A stretch of DNA of 64,000 nt from an uncultured Prevotellaceae bacterium. Its GTDB lineage: Bacteria; Bacteroidota; Bacteroidia; Bacteroidales; Bacteroidaceae. The notes beneath the pieces were generated by a model. It did no database searches. It saw only the letters and a program-made list of their open reading frames with translations, and was not told where the DNA came from. Below, one piece after another: positions 16,895-25,066 of this stretch. The stretch is taken from assembly GCA_949299545.1 (NCBI GenBank), contig CASGAM010000024.1:1-64000 (forward strand), written 5' to 3'. Numbering within the stretch: position 1 is the first letter of the stretch; every line of letters begins with the position of its first letter. The translations under genes and the position numbers were made by a program.

Positions 16895-18292
16895 TTACAT
16901 TAATGTTCGCGGATCGGTGATAACGCCTGTTACGGCAGCAGCGGCAGCCACTAACGGGCTGGCCAGCACGGTACGTGCGCCGGGTCCCTGACGGCCTTCA
17001 AAATTACGGTTGGAAGTAGACACCGCCAGTTTGCCGGCCGGAATCTTGTCATCGTTCATGGCCAGACAAGCCGAACAACCCGGCTGGCGGAGACTGAAAC
17101 CGGCCTCCTCGAAAATCTTGTCAAGACCTTCCGCCTTGATTTGGTCGGCCACCATCCATGAACCTGGAACCAACCAGCAAGTAACATGGTCAGCCTTGCG
17201 GCGTCCTTTCACGATGGATGCGAAAGCCCGGAAGTCCTCGATACGTCCGTTCGTGCATGAGCCGCAGAAAACATAGTCCACCGGCTTGCCCAACATCTGC
17301 TCGCCCGGAGCGAAGCCCATGTAATCCAAAGATTTCTTATAAGAAGCCTGTCCGGCAGCCGGCACCGTATCCATTGACGGAATCTGCTTGCTGATGCCCA
17401 TGCCCATACCGGGATTGGTACCGTAAGTCACCATCGGCTCAATGTCTGCCGCATCGAAAGCCACTTCACGGTCGAACACGGCGTCATCACCGCTCTTCAG
17501 CGTCTGCCAATAAGCCACGGCTTTGTCCCAAGCCTCACCTTTCGGAGCGTATTCACGCCCTTTCAAATACTCAAACGTCACTTCGTCCGGAGCAATGAAA
17601 CCGCCGCGGGCACCCATCTCTATCGAAAGGTTACACAATGTCAGACGGCCTTCCATCGTCAGATTGCGCACCACTTCACCGGCGTATTCCACGAAATAAC
17701 CTGTAGCGCCCGAGGTCGTCATCTTGCTCATGATGTAAAGCGCCACGTCCTTTGCCGTCACGCCCTTGCCTAAACGTCCGTTGACCGTAATACGCATGGA
17801 CTTCGGCTTCTGTTGCAGAATGCACTGCGATGCCAGAACCATTTCCACTTCGGAAGTACCGATACCGAACGCAACGGCACCCATCGCGCCATGTGTGGAC
17901 GTGTGGGAGTCACCGCAAACGATGGTCATACCCGGCAACGAAAGGCCACGCTCTGGACCTACCACATGAATGATGCCATTCTTCGGGTGCATCATTCCGA
18001 AATGTTCCAATCCGAAGTCAGCGGCATTTTTCGCCAGCGTATCCACCTGCGTCTTGCTCACGGGATCCTCAATCGGTTTGTCCTGGTCGTGCGTCGGCGT
18101 ATTGTGGTCCGGCATGCAGAAAATCTGTTTCGGACGGAAACACTTCAAACCGCGGGCACGCATTCCGGCAAAAGCCTGCGGACTCGTTACCTCGTGACAA
18201 TAAAGCCGGTCAATATAAAGTTGTGTGGGACCGTCGGTGACATTCTGCACCACGTGCTTGTCCCAAATCTTGTCAAAGAGTGTATTTGCCAT
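16895..18292 (-). CDS. leuC: 3-isopropylmalate dehydratase large subunit
   Basis: Aconitase-superfamily iron-sulfur subunit of 465 residues. [15 protein letters not shown] opens the protein. [25 protein letters not shown] and FGIGTSEVE are substrate and cluster-region motifs. [15 protein letters not shown] and [11 protein letters not shown] supply the cysteines that bind the [4Fe-4S] cluster. It pairs with LeuD encoded immediately downstream and acts in the cytoplasm. 21 bases separate it from leuA. Confidence 0.97.
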   Translation of the reverse strand: MANTLFDKIWDKHVVQNVTDGPTQLYIDRLYCHEVTSPQAFAGMRARGLKCFRPKQIFCMPDHNTPTHDQDKPIEDPVSKTQVDTLAKNAADFGLEHFGMMHPKNGIIHVVGPERGLSLPGMTIVCGDSHTSTHGAMGAVAFGIGTSEVEMVLASQCILQQKPKSMRITVNGRLGKGVTAKDVALYIMSKMTTSGATGYFVEYAGEVVRNLTMEGRLTLCNLSIEMGARGGFIAPDEVTFEYLKGREYAPKGEAWDKAVAYWQTLKSGDDAVFDREVAFDAADIEPMVTYGTNPGMGMGISKQIPSMDTVPAAGQASYKKSLDYMGFAPGEQMLGKPVDYVFCGSCTNGRIEDFRAFASIVKGRRKADHVTCWLVPGSWMVADQIKAEGLDKIFEEAGFSLRQPGCSACLAMNDDKIPAGKLAVSTSNRNFEGRQGPGARTVLASPLVAAAAAVTGVITDPRTLM

Positions 18293-18313
18293 GTTGATTA
18301 TTTAATATTGTGT

Positions 18314-19816
18314 TTATTTCTTGAATTTGTTAATACAATCGATATAGGCCTCTACAGAAGCAGTAACGATATCCGTGTTGGCACCGAAGCCATAATACAG
18401 ATGATCGTCATATTCTACCTGCATGTGTACCTTACCCACGTCGTCAGACCCCTTGCTGATGGCCTGGATCGTGAATTCCTTCAGCACCATCTGGCGTTTG
18501 ATGATGTTCTTCAGTGCCCGGATGGCAGCATCCACCGGTCCGTTGCCGCTGGCCGAAGCCTCGAACTTCTCGCCGGCAATATCCAGTCCGATGCAAGCCA
18601 CCGATTTCACGCCCATACCCGTCGTCACTTGCAGGTAATCAAGTTTCACGGCATGTGCGGCTGCACGGTCGGCCCCTGCCAGCATCAGGATGTCATCGTC
18701 ATTCACTTCCTTCTTCTTATCGGCCAGCTTCAGGAATTCCTGATAGGTGGCGTCCAAACGCTCGCCGTCGATTTCCACACCGAGTACGTTCAAACGGTGC
18801 TTCAACGCCGCACGGCCGCTACGGGCTGTCAATACGATGGCATTGTCATCGATACCCACATCCTTCGGATTCATTATCTCATAAGTCTGTACGTTCTTCA
18901 GAACGCCATCCTGATGGATACCGCTGGAATGCGCGAACGCATTGCGGCCGACAATGGCTTTGTTAGGCTGCACCGGCATGTTCATCAGACTTGACACTAA
19001 ACGGCTCGTGGGATATATCTTCTGTGTGTTGATATTGGTGTCGATGCCGATTCCCTTATGACACTTCAATATCATGGCCACTTCTTCGAGCGACGTGTTG
19101 CCGGCACGTTCGCCGATACCGTTGATGGTCACCTCGGCCTGCCTTGCACCGTTCATGATGCCGGCGATGGTATTGGCTGTCGCCATGCCGAGATCATTAT
19201 GGCAGTGTGTGGAAAGGATGGCCTTACCGGCTGACAATCCGTCGACATGCTCCATCAGGTATTTGATTTTCGCGCCGAACTCCTGCGGCAGGCAATAACC
19301 GGTCGTGTCCGGAATATTCACCACCGTGGCACCGGCTTTCACTACGGCATCCACGACGCGTGCCAGATACTCATTCTCGGTGCGGCCGGCATCTTCGGCA
19401 TAAAACTCCACGTCCTCAACATATTTCTTGGCGTATTTCACAGCGGCCACGGCACGCTCGATAATCTCCTCACGGTTGGAGTTGAACTTGTAGCGGATAT
19501 GCGAATCCGACGTACCGATACCGGTATGGATGCGCTTATGCTTGGCATACTGCAACGCCTCTGCAGCCACGTCGATGTCTTTCTGAACGGCACGCGTCAG
19601 GGCGCAGATGGTCGGCCATGTCACGGCCTTTGAAATCTCTATCACTGAATTGAAGTCGCCGGGGCTTGAAACGGGGAAACCGGCTTCTATTATGTCTACG
19701 CCCAACGCCTCCAACTGGCGCGCCACCTGAATCTTTTCCACTGTATTCAACTGGCATCCGGGCACCTGCTCGCCATCGCGGAGCGTGGTGTCAAAAATAA
19801 AAAGTCTGTCACTCAT
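18314..19816 (-). CDS. leuA: 2-isopropylmalate synthase
   Basis: First committed enzyme of leucine synthesis: acetyl-CoA plus 2-oxoisovalerate gives 2-isopropylmalate. It has [15 protein letters not shown] at the N-terminus, the metal-binding [25 protein letters not shown], and [14 protein letters not shown]. The C-terminal LeuA dimer domain (about 370-500), which binds leucine for feedback inhibition, includes [11 protein letters not shown]. Length 500 is usual. The operon promoter, leader peptide and terminator lie upstream (19851-20047), so expression is predicted to be controlled by attenuation and the enzyme by leucine feedback. Confidence 0.97.
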   Translation of the reverse strand: MSDRLFIFDTTLRDGEQVPGCQLNTVEKIQVARQLEALGVDIIEAGFPVSSPGDFNSVIEISKAVTWPTICALTRAVQKDIDVAAEALQYAKHKRIHTGIGTSDSHIRYKFNSNREEIIERAVAAVKYAKKYVEDVEFYAEDAGRTENEYLARVVDAVVKAGATVVNIPDTTGYCLPQEFGAKIKYLMEHVDGLSAGKAILSTHCHNDLGMATANTIAGIMNGARQAEVTINGIGERAGNTSLEEVAMILKCHKGIGIDTNINTQKIYPTSRLVSSLMNMPVQPNKAIVGRNAFAHSSGIHQDGVLKNVQTYEIMNPKDVGIDDNAIVLTARSGRAALKHRLNVLGVEIDGERLDATYQEFLKLADKKKEVNDDDILMLAGADRAAAHAVKLDYLQVTTGMGVKSVACIGLDIAGEKFEASASGNGPVDAAIRALKNIIKRQMVLKEFTIQAISKGSDDVGKVHMQVEYDDHLYYGFGANTDIVTASVEAYIDCINKFKK

Positions 19817-19850
19817 ATCGTTTTCTTCATTTAATTATCCATAAATTCAT

Positions 19851-19889
19851 AAAAAAGAAGCCTTTCTCGCACCGAAGTGGGGAAAGGCT
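19851..19889 (-). terminator. Attenuator terminator of the leu operon
   Basis: On the minus strand AGCCTTTC (19882-19889) pairs with GAAAGGCT (19859-19866). Inside, CAC-TTCG-GTG forms a UUCG tetraloop, and the stem is followed by TTCTTTTTT (19851-19858). It lies 34 bases before the leuA ATG and 22 bases after the leader peptide stop, the normal position for a transcription attenuator. Confidence 0.85.
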
Positions 19890-19911
19890 CTCGTATAGTT
19901 CTACTCTACCA

Positions 19912-19989
19912 TTACGCACGTTCCACACTTCCGGCAACTCTTTGCAGTCGGTTAATCAGTGCGGACAGTAGTATAATGGAATGGTTCAT
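19912..19989 (-). CDS. leuL: Leucine operon leader peptide
   Basis: A 25-codon reading frame between the leu promoter and the attenuator hairpin. It begins MNHSIILLSALI and ends with an Arg/Ala pair before TAA. Nine of 25 residues are branched-chain: Ile at 5, 6 and 12, Leu at 7, 8, 11 and 15, Val at 18 and 22. Positions 5-12 alone hold six of them, so a shortage of charged tRNA-Ile or tRNA-Leu would stall the ribosome there. That is the behaviour expected of a leader controlling a leucine/isoleucine operon. It is too short for homology-based recognition; the call rests on position and composition. Confidence 0.8.
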   Translation of the reverse strand: MNHSIILLSALINRLQRVAGSVERA

Positions 19990-20016
19990 CTTCTTCGTTT
20001 TTTAATCTTTCGACTG

Positions 20017-20047
20017 CAAAGATAAACAATATCGGCATAAACACAAA
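20017..20047 (-). promoter_or_regulatory. Consensus promoter of the leu operon
   Basis: Minus-strand TTTG (20044-20047), 19-base spacer, TATCTTTG (20017-20024): a full match to the Bacteroidetes TTTG-N19/20-TAnnTTTG promoter. The start site would be near 20010, about 20 bases before the leader peptide ATG at 19989. Confidence 0.85.
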
Positions 20048-20054
20048 CAATTTA

Positions 20055-20117
20055 AAAGAAAAAATGCCATCTGCGGTAACAAATCAGAAGATGGCGCCCC
20101 TTACCAGGGACGCCATC
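20055..20117 (-). terminator. Double hairpin terminator of the 1501-residue secreted protein gene
   Basis: An 11-bp stem (20090-20100 with 20107-20117, 6-base loop) can alternate with a second one (20066-20072 with 20089-20095) that is followed by a T-rich tract on the minus strand. The first hairpin is nearly the same sequence as the terminator at 24799-24826. Confidence 0.7.
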
Positions 20118-20188
20118 ACTTCAGAACAGCCGCCCAAACCGACTGCCTGACTTGTCACTTTATCATCGACCGGTTGGCCGCCGAAAAG

Positions 20189-23100
20189 TTATCTCACAAC
20201 CACCTTGCGGCCACCGATGATATACACCTCGCCTTTCTTCAGCATCCTGAGTGCTTCGCCAAATGTCACGCCCGCGCATACCCGAACGCCGTCAACGGTA
20301 TAGACATCCACCAACCTGGCATCTGTCACGGCATCGTCTATCGCTGTCGCGTCGTCGCCGAATATCAGACTGAGAACGTTGGCTTGCGCAGGCGGCAGCG
20401 TCACATAAGCACGGTTGGCACCCACCGTAGGCTGTACGCCTTCAACCACCTTATAGAAAGCCACCACACCGTCGTGGTTCTGCAACACATACGAACCGAC
20501 CGGCGCCGGTGTCGCTGCATACACACCCGTGAGATAACCCGACGTATAGGCAGACGCGTCAGCGGTATTCATGCCGGAGAAGCTGTATGTGCCCTCACCG
20601 GCCACGATATATGGTTTGTTAGCCTCTATGCTTGTCACCTCTGTCAGGGCAAGCAGCTCTTCCGATTTCAGGCTCTCACAACTGTACACCGTCAACCCTT
20701 CGGGCACCTCCGCCTCGAAAGGCAACATCAGCGTTGCCCAGCCGGCTTCCGTCACCGTCAGCTCAACTTCCGTCTCAGCCGCTAACAGCTCAACGGAAGT
20801 GATACTCATCCACTCATGTAAAGCTACGGCCTCACAGTCGACGCGGAACGTCACTTCGCCCGGCTGCGCCAGTTCAAACAGGCAGGTACGGGCCTCCCAA
20901 CCGCGGCCGGCGCCACCGTTGGCATAAGTCTTACCTGAATCGAACGTCAGCTCACAATTCGTTGCAATGCCATACCCCGTATCACCCTTGATGGGGAAAC
21001 GTACGGAGCAACCGTCCACACTCATACGCAGATCTACATCAGCCGAACAGGTACGGCCGGCAGCACGCAACGCATACTTTCCGGCAGGCAATGCAACGGT
21101 CTTCTCCATATATGTTGTCCAGGCAGGCAATCCCCACTGTTCACCGGTTTGCTCCATATACGTGGAAGTAGACGTACCGTCCCAATGCTGTCCTTTGTTG
21201 CTGACCATTTCGCCTGTCCAAGTGCTGATGGCGCCCACACGGTCGGTAATGTCCACCGTATAAGCAGCATCAATAGCTCTGTTTACCCGGGTATATAAAT
21301 CGCCGAAAGCATCTTTCAACGCCGCGGCATCGACATCCGCATCGGCGAAGAGCGCTTCAGCCTCGCTGACTTCGAGCCCTACGGTACGGGCGTTCTCAAG
21401 TTCCTGACCGAAGAACTGATAATACGGCAAGGCTGCCTTCAAGGCTGCCATACCGGCATTCAGGTCGGCAATGGCCGCCTCATAAGCCGCTTCGGTGGCC
21501 TCCGGCTCAAACGTCCGGAGCGTTTCCAGACCGGAGCGCTCGGCACCGGTCACCTGCACATACGCAGTGTTGCGCAACAGGAAACCGGCCTCAGCCTGCA
21601 AAGCGGCATAACGGTCGCGGATCGTCTTCAAGCGGACGTCCTCGATGGCCACGTCGCCGTAATATGTCAGCGACACGTTGTCGATACCCATCCATTGGTA
21701 AATGGCTTCTTTAGACTCCAGACCGATAGTCAAAGTTCCGCCGGTCACGGTCGTCAGCACGGTATGATACGTGCCTACCGAGGTCGTTACCAATGTCTCG
21801 TCATCATTCGCAAACAGATATACCACGTCACGGTCACCGGTTGAAACGTTGACAAGGTTGCCACGGAACACAGCCGCCTTCAGTTCATACACGCCGTCGG
21901 GCAAATTATTGATCGTCTGCTGTATCTTTCCGACGTACGAATTTTGAGCCCATGCTTCACAGAAAATATTGGTAACATCATTGCTTTGATTACCGGAATG
22001 GGTTGAGAAATTCGCAGCGTCACCGACCCACGTCCAACCGTTTGTATTGTTCTCCTCGAACGTCGGGTTCACCACATAATCGGTCTGTATCGGGTTGTCC
22101 ACGCCCGGCTCATTGCTGCCTTCCTCGCTGTAAGCCATCACCTCGCCGACCTCTGCCGCCGTCATGGCATAATTGTAGATATGGAAATTATCCACATAAC
22201 CGATAAAGTTGGCCGCACCGGCAGCCTGTCCGCGGCCGATATAGTTCATGAACGGCATGAAGTCGGACGGCTTCAGCGTGCAGTCGGCCGACGCCTTCTC
22301 CGCCCCATTGACGTACAGGCGCAGTTTGCCGTCACCAATCGTAACGGCGATGTGTGTCCACTGACCTTTGAGTGAATAAGCAGCCTCAGCCTTCACCTCC
22401 TGCGTGCCGTTCTTGATGCCGGCGCACACCGTGTTGCCTGACGCACTCGGCGAGCAATAGAAATAACGGTCTTCGCCCGCCGCGAACTCAAAGAGGCGCT
22501 CACCGCTGCCGTCGTTACCGTTCCAGTTGATCCACGCAGCCACGGTCATCGCGTCGTGCGAAGCCACACCCGTAGACAGCTGCAGGAAGTTGCTGCCGTC
22601 CAGCGTCACGGCCTTTGTCTCACCGCGCCCCACGTTATAGACCGCTGTTCCGTAGACAGCCGGCGTATTGACATTCTCCGACGCGTCGGCAAGCGTATAT
22701 TCAAAACCATAGAAAGCCACCTGCGCCCGGACACCCGTCGGCGATGCCGACACTTCCTCGCTGCGGGGCGAAGTGTTCAGGCTCTGGTCGGTCGACTTCA
22801 CCGTATAATAATAGGTTTTTCCGGCACACACCTTGTTGTCGACAAACTCGCCGCCCTGCACGCCGCGTGCAATCAGCTCATAAGGACCGCCCGCCACCTC
22901 GGCGCGCAGGATGCTCTGCGTATAATCGTTGCCGGGATTCGTCCAGCTGATTCTGACGGAGGCAGATTGTGCCTGCGCAGCCACACCGGTCGGAGCGGAA
23001 ACGCTCTTGATGCTGTGTGAGGCTATCACCGGCAGGAAACGCCACAACTGGGCGTCGGCGCCGTCCTTGGCCTCCTGCTGCACGTTCGTGCCCACCGCCT

Positions 23101-24694
23101 CGAGACAAAGTGAGCTGAAACGGCTGCGGATGTAGAACCAGCCGTCGCCGGCGTATTCCAGATACCATTGCTGGTTCTCGCCCAGCGCCTTGTCGTAACT
23201 GATGATGTTGGCACCCTCGTCGAGCGAGAAGTTCAGCACATCCGGCGACTTGCCGTTGGCTACGGACGAGATGCCGTAATAGCTGAAACCGCCTCCGATG
23301 GTTGTCGGAACGGGTGTCACATTCCACTGCTGGTAGCTCTTCGTGCTGCTGTAAGCCCCCGTCTGGATGTTGGCCACATTCTCGGATGAGCCGTTCTCTA
23401 TCTCCATCACCTTATTGTTGCCTTTGTTATAAATCACATACATGCCGTTCACATAGGGCTGTATGTCCTCGCCGTATGTGATGTTCACCACGCCCTCGGC
23501 ATTGGTCTGCCCGTTCTGGTAAGAGCCCGGCTCACCGCCCGGCAGGCTCATCACGTACTCGCGCTGCGGTCCCTGGCCGTCGAAGAACACGTCGCGCTCC
23601 TCCGACACGAAGCGGTAAGTCGTCGGGTTGGCCTGACGCTCCGACGTGCCGCCGAAAGCCTGCACCTTGCCGTCCGGCGCACGGTAGACAGAAGCCGCCG
23701 TCCAGTTGCTGCGATGCTCGGCATAAGCCAACCGCTCGCCGTGAGTGGCCTTGCAGAACTCGCCGCGCACATACTCGGCGGCTCCCCACCAGATACCGGT
23801 CTGCAAGCCATACTCCAAGCCGACCATACCCTCCATGATATTGTGCATCTCGTCGTTCGTGACATGCTTGCCGTCGCTGTGCACCCTTTGGTGAAAAGCA
23901 GCGTAATTATCGAAGCTGCCGGCCAGCTGATGCGTATTGCCTTCGTCGAGATACTCATCCATATTGTCATACCATGCCATGGCATAATCGCAGTTCAACG
24001 TGTTGCCGCCGCAAAGCCGGTAACCGTCGAAACGGGCATCGCCTTTCATGTTGGCGACAATGTTCCTGAACTCCGTCTTGCGGGTCTCTTCATGCGGAGT
24101 GCCCATGTTAATCTTATCATCAATATTATCCGGCTCGTTGTAGGGAGCGATGGAGACGACCTTGTAACCGGCCTCCTCATAGTACGCCTTCGATGCATAA
24201 ATCAGGTCCACCCATCGCTGGTCATCACAGGGATCCCAAATCACGCCCATAAATTTATCCTTCCCAAGATACCATTCATCAACATGCGGATGGTCGCAGT
24301 TCAGCGTCAGTTCCACATCCGGACGCACGCAGTTGTTCAAAAACTGAACACGCTGCAACAAGGTGTCGATCTGGTTCTGATGAAGCTGACCGTTCTCCAA
24401 CGCATGGGTAGGCTGGAAGGACACGCGTACCACGTCGACCACATCCTTCCCCATGAAAGCCACGCAACGGCGCAAGTTCTCTTCACTGAACCACGCCAGG
24501 TCGCCGCCCCACTGCACGGATTCGTGCTTGATGCCGGCATCCGACAGGCGGAACGGCACTGTGCGGTCGGCCTGCGGCTGCGCACTCACATAACTGCTGG
24601 CGGTTGTTGTCTGTGCGCCGGCCGGACATACACTACCCAAGCCCAACGCCAGAAAGATGGCAAACCATTGTTTGTGCGATAAACTGTTTCTCAT
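20189..24694 (-). CDS. Giant secreted multimodular glycosidase-like protein with type IX-like sorting tail
   Basis: 1501 residues. A signal peptide (about 1-28) precedes a catalytic-looking domain (about 45-390) resembling clan GH-A barrels such as GH30: NEP at 186-188 is a candidate acid/base site and Glu282 in NDEMHN a candidate nucleophile. Then follow a ricin-type lectin domain with QQW repeats (about 412-556), fibronectin III (566-652), a LamG/concanavalin-like domain (657-850), two galactose-binding-like segments separated by a helical region (about 870-1330), a GWATL...PYIV...GSYVLQN module, and a tail ending YIIGGRKVVVR that looks like a type IX secretion sorting domain. Probably a surface enzyme acting on complex polysaccharide or glycan; family and substrate are not secure. 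The terminator lies at 20055-20117. Confidence 0.75.
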   Translation of the reverse strand: MRNSLSHKQWFAIFLALGLGSVCPAGAQTTTASSYVSAQPQADRTVPFRLSDAGIKHESVQWGGDLAWFSEENLRRCVAFMGKDVVDVVRVSFQPTHALENGQLHQNQIDTLLQRVQFLNNCVRPDVELTLNCDHPHVDEWYLGKDKFMGVIWDPCDDQRWVDLIYASKAYYEEAGYKVVSIAPYNEPDNIDDKINMGTPHEETRKTEFRNIVANMKGDARFDGYRLCGGNTLNCDYAMAWYDNMDEYLDEGNTHQLAGSFDNYAAFHQRVHSDGKHVTNDEMHNIMEGMVGLEYGLQTGIWWGAAEYVRGEFCKATHGERLAYAEHRSNWTAASVYRAPDGKVQAFGGTSERQANPTTYRFVSEERDVFFDGQGPQREYVMSLPGGEPGSYQNGQTNAEGVVNITYGEDIQPYVNGMYVIYNKGNNKVMEIENGSSENVANIQTGAYSSTKSYQQWNVTPVPTTIGGGFSYYGISSVANGKSPDVLNFSLDEGANIISYDKALGENQQWYLEYAGDGWFYIRSRFSSLCLEAVGTNVQQEAKDGADAQLWRFLPVIASHSIKSVSAPTGVAAQAQSASVRISWTNPGNDYTQSILRAEVAGGPYELIARGVQGGEFVDNKVCAGKTYYYTVKSTDQSLNTSPRSEEVSASPTGVRAQVAFYGFEYTLADASENVNTPAVYGTAVYNVGRGETKAVTLDGSNFLQLSTGVASHDAMTVAAWINWNGNDGSGERLFEFAAGEDRYFYCSPSASGNTVCAGIKNGTQEVKAEAAYSLKGQWTHIAVTIGDGKLRLYVNGAEKASADCTLKPSDFMPFMNYIGRGQAAGAANFIGYVDNFHIYNYAMTAAEVGEVMAYSEEGSNEPGVDNPIQTDYVVNPTFEENNTNGWTWVGDAANFSTHSGNQSNDVTNIFCEAWAQNSYVGKIQQTINNLPDGVYELKAAVFRGNLVNVSTGDRDVVYLFANDDETLVTTSVGTYHTVLTTVTGGTLTIGLESKEAIYQWMGIDNVSLTYYGDVAIEDVRLKTIRDRYAALQAEAGFLLRNTAYVQVTGAERSGLETLRTFEPEATEAAYEAAIADLNAGMAALKAALPYYQFFGQELENARTVGLEVSEAEALFADADVDAAALKDAFGDLYTRVNRAIDAAYTVDITDRVGAISTWTGEMVSNKGQHWDGTSTSTYMEQTGEQWGLPAWTTYMEKTVALPAGKYALRAAGRTCSADVDLRMSVDGCSVRFPIKGDTGYGIATNCELTFDSGKTYANGGAGRGWEARTCLFELAQPGEVTFRVDCEAVALHEWMSITSVELLAAETEVELTVTEAGWATLMLPFEAEVPEGLTVYSCESLKSEELLALTEVTSIEANKPYIVAGEGTYSFSGMNTADASAYTSGYLTGVYAATPAPVGSYVLQNHDGVVAFYKVVEGVQPTVGANRAYVTLPPAQANVLSLIFGDDATAIDDAVTDARLVDVYTVDGVRVCAGVTFGEALRMLKKGEVYIIGGRKVVVR

Positions 24695-24723
24695 AAGTCA
24701 AATTCAATGTTACCAATTATCAC

Positions 24724-24775
24724 AAACGTCATGCCCGCGCGGCGAAACAATCCCCATCAGCGCGGGAAACGTCAT
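24724..24775. repeat. 34-bp palindromic insert flanked by perfect 9-bp direct repeats
   Basis: AAACGTCAT occurs at 24724-24732 and again at 24767-24775. Between them lie 34 bases whose ends are inverted (CCCGCGC at 24734-24740, GCGCGGG at 24760-24766). The geometry resembles a target-site duplication around a tiny palindromic element. It lies 30-80 bases upstream of the 1501-residue gene, so it may also be a 5' UTR hairpin. Confidence 0.6.
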
Positions 24776-24790
24776 AAAAAAAGATTTGTC

Positions 24791-24826
24791 AAAAAAAAGA
24801 TGGCGCCCCATGACGGAGACGCCATC
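24791..24826 (-). terminator. Rho-independent terminator after the 51-residue gene
   Basis: Minus-strand GATGGCG (complement of 24820-24826) pairs with CGCCATC (complement of 24799-24805), followed by TTTTTTTT (24791-24798). It closes the unit made of the 1069-residue gene and the small gene. Confidence 0.85.
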
Positions 24827-24857
24827 CCATTACCATGAATGAATTATCAAAAGTTGC

Positions 24858-25013
24858 TTACCACAAGCCATTTCCCCAGATGTCCTGATTGGACAGAGCA
24901 CCTAAATCCTGCTTTGCCGAAGCATCTGACACGGATAGCGAGTTAGCCAACATACTGATTGTTTCCAACTGGCTTACATTTGTCTCCGGAGCGATATAAT
25001 ATTGCTTTTTCAT
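24858..25013 (-). CDS. Small 51-residue protein of the MKK-x-Y-x-APET type
   Basis: Short gene starting MKKQYYIAPETNVSQLETIS, continuing with MLANSLSVSDAS and ending QDIWGNGLW. It begins 53 bases after the 1069-residue secreted protein and ends 31 bases before a strong terminator, so it is almost certainly co-transcribed. I recall similar short proteins (MKK..Y..P.TEV......ML) scattered through Bacteroides and Prevotella genomes without known function. There is no true signal peptide or membrane helix. The clean start, the position between gene and terminator, and family resemblance support it being real. Role unknown. Confidence 0.7.
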   Translation of the reverse strand: MKKQYYIAPETNVSQLETISMLANSLSVSDASAKQDLGALSNQDIWGNGLW

Positions 25014-25066
25014 ACTTTTTATTGTTTTTACGTTCAGTTCTTACTCTTACAAATCACTCTCATGGG

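Noticed and set aside
23714..24682. 322-residue open frame on the plus strand
   Set aside because: Antisense to the signal peptide and catalytic domain of the 1501-residue protein; no recognisable domain or promoter.
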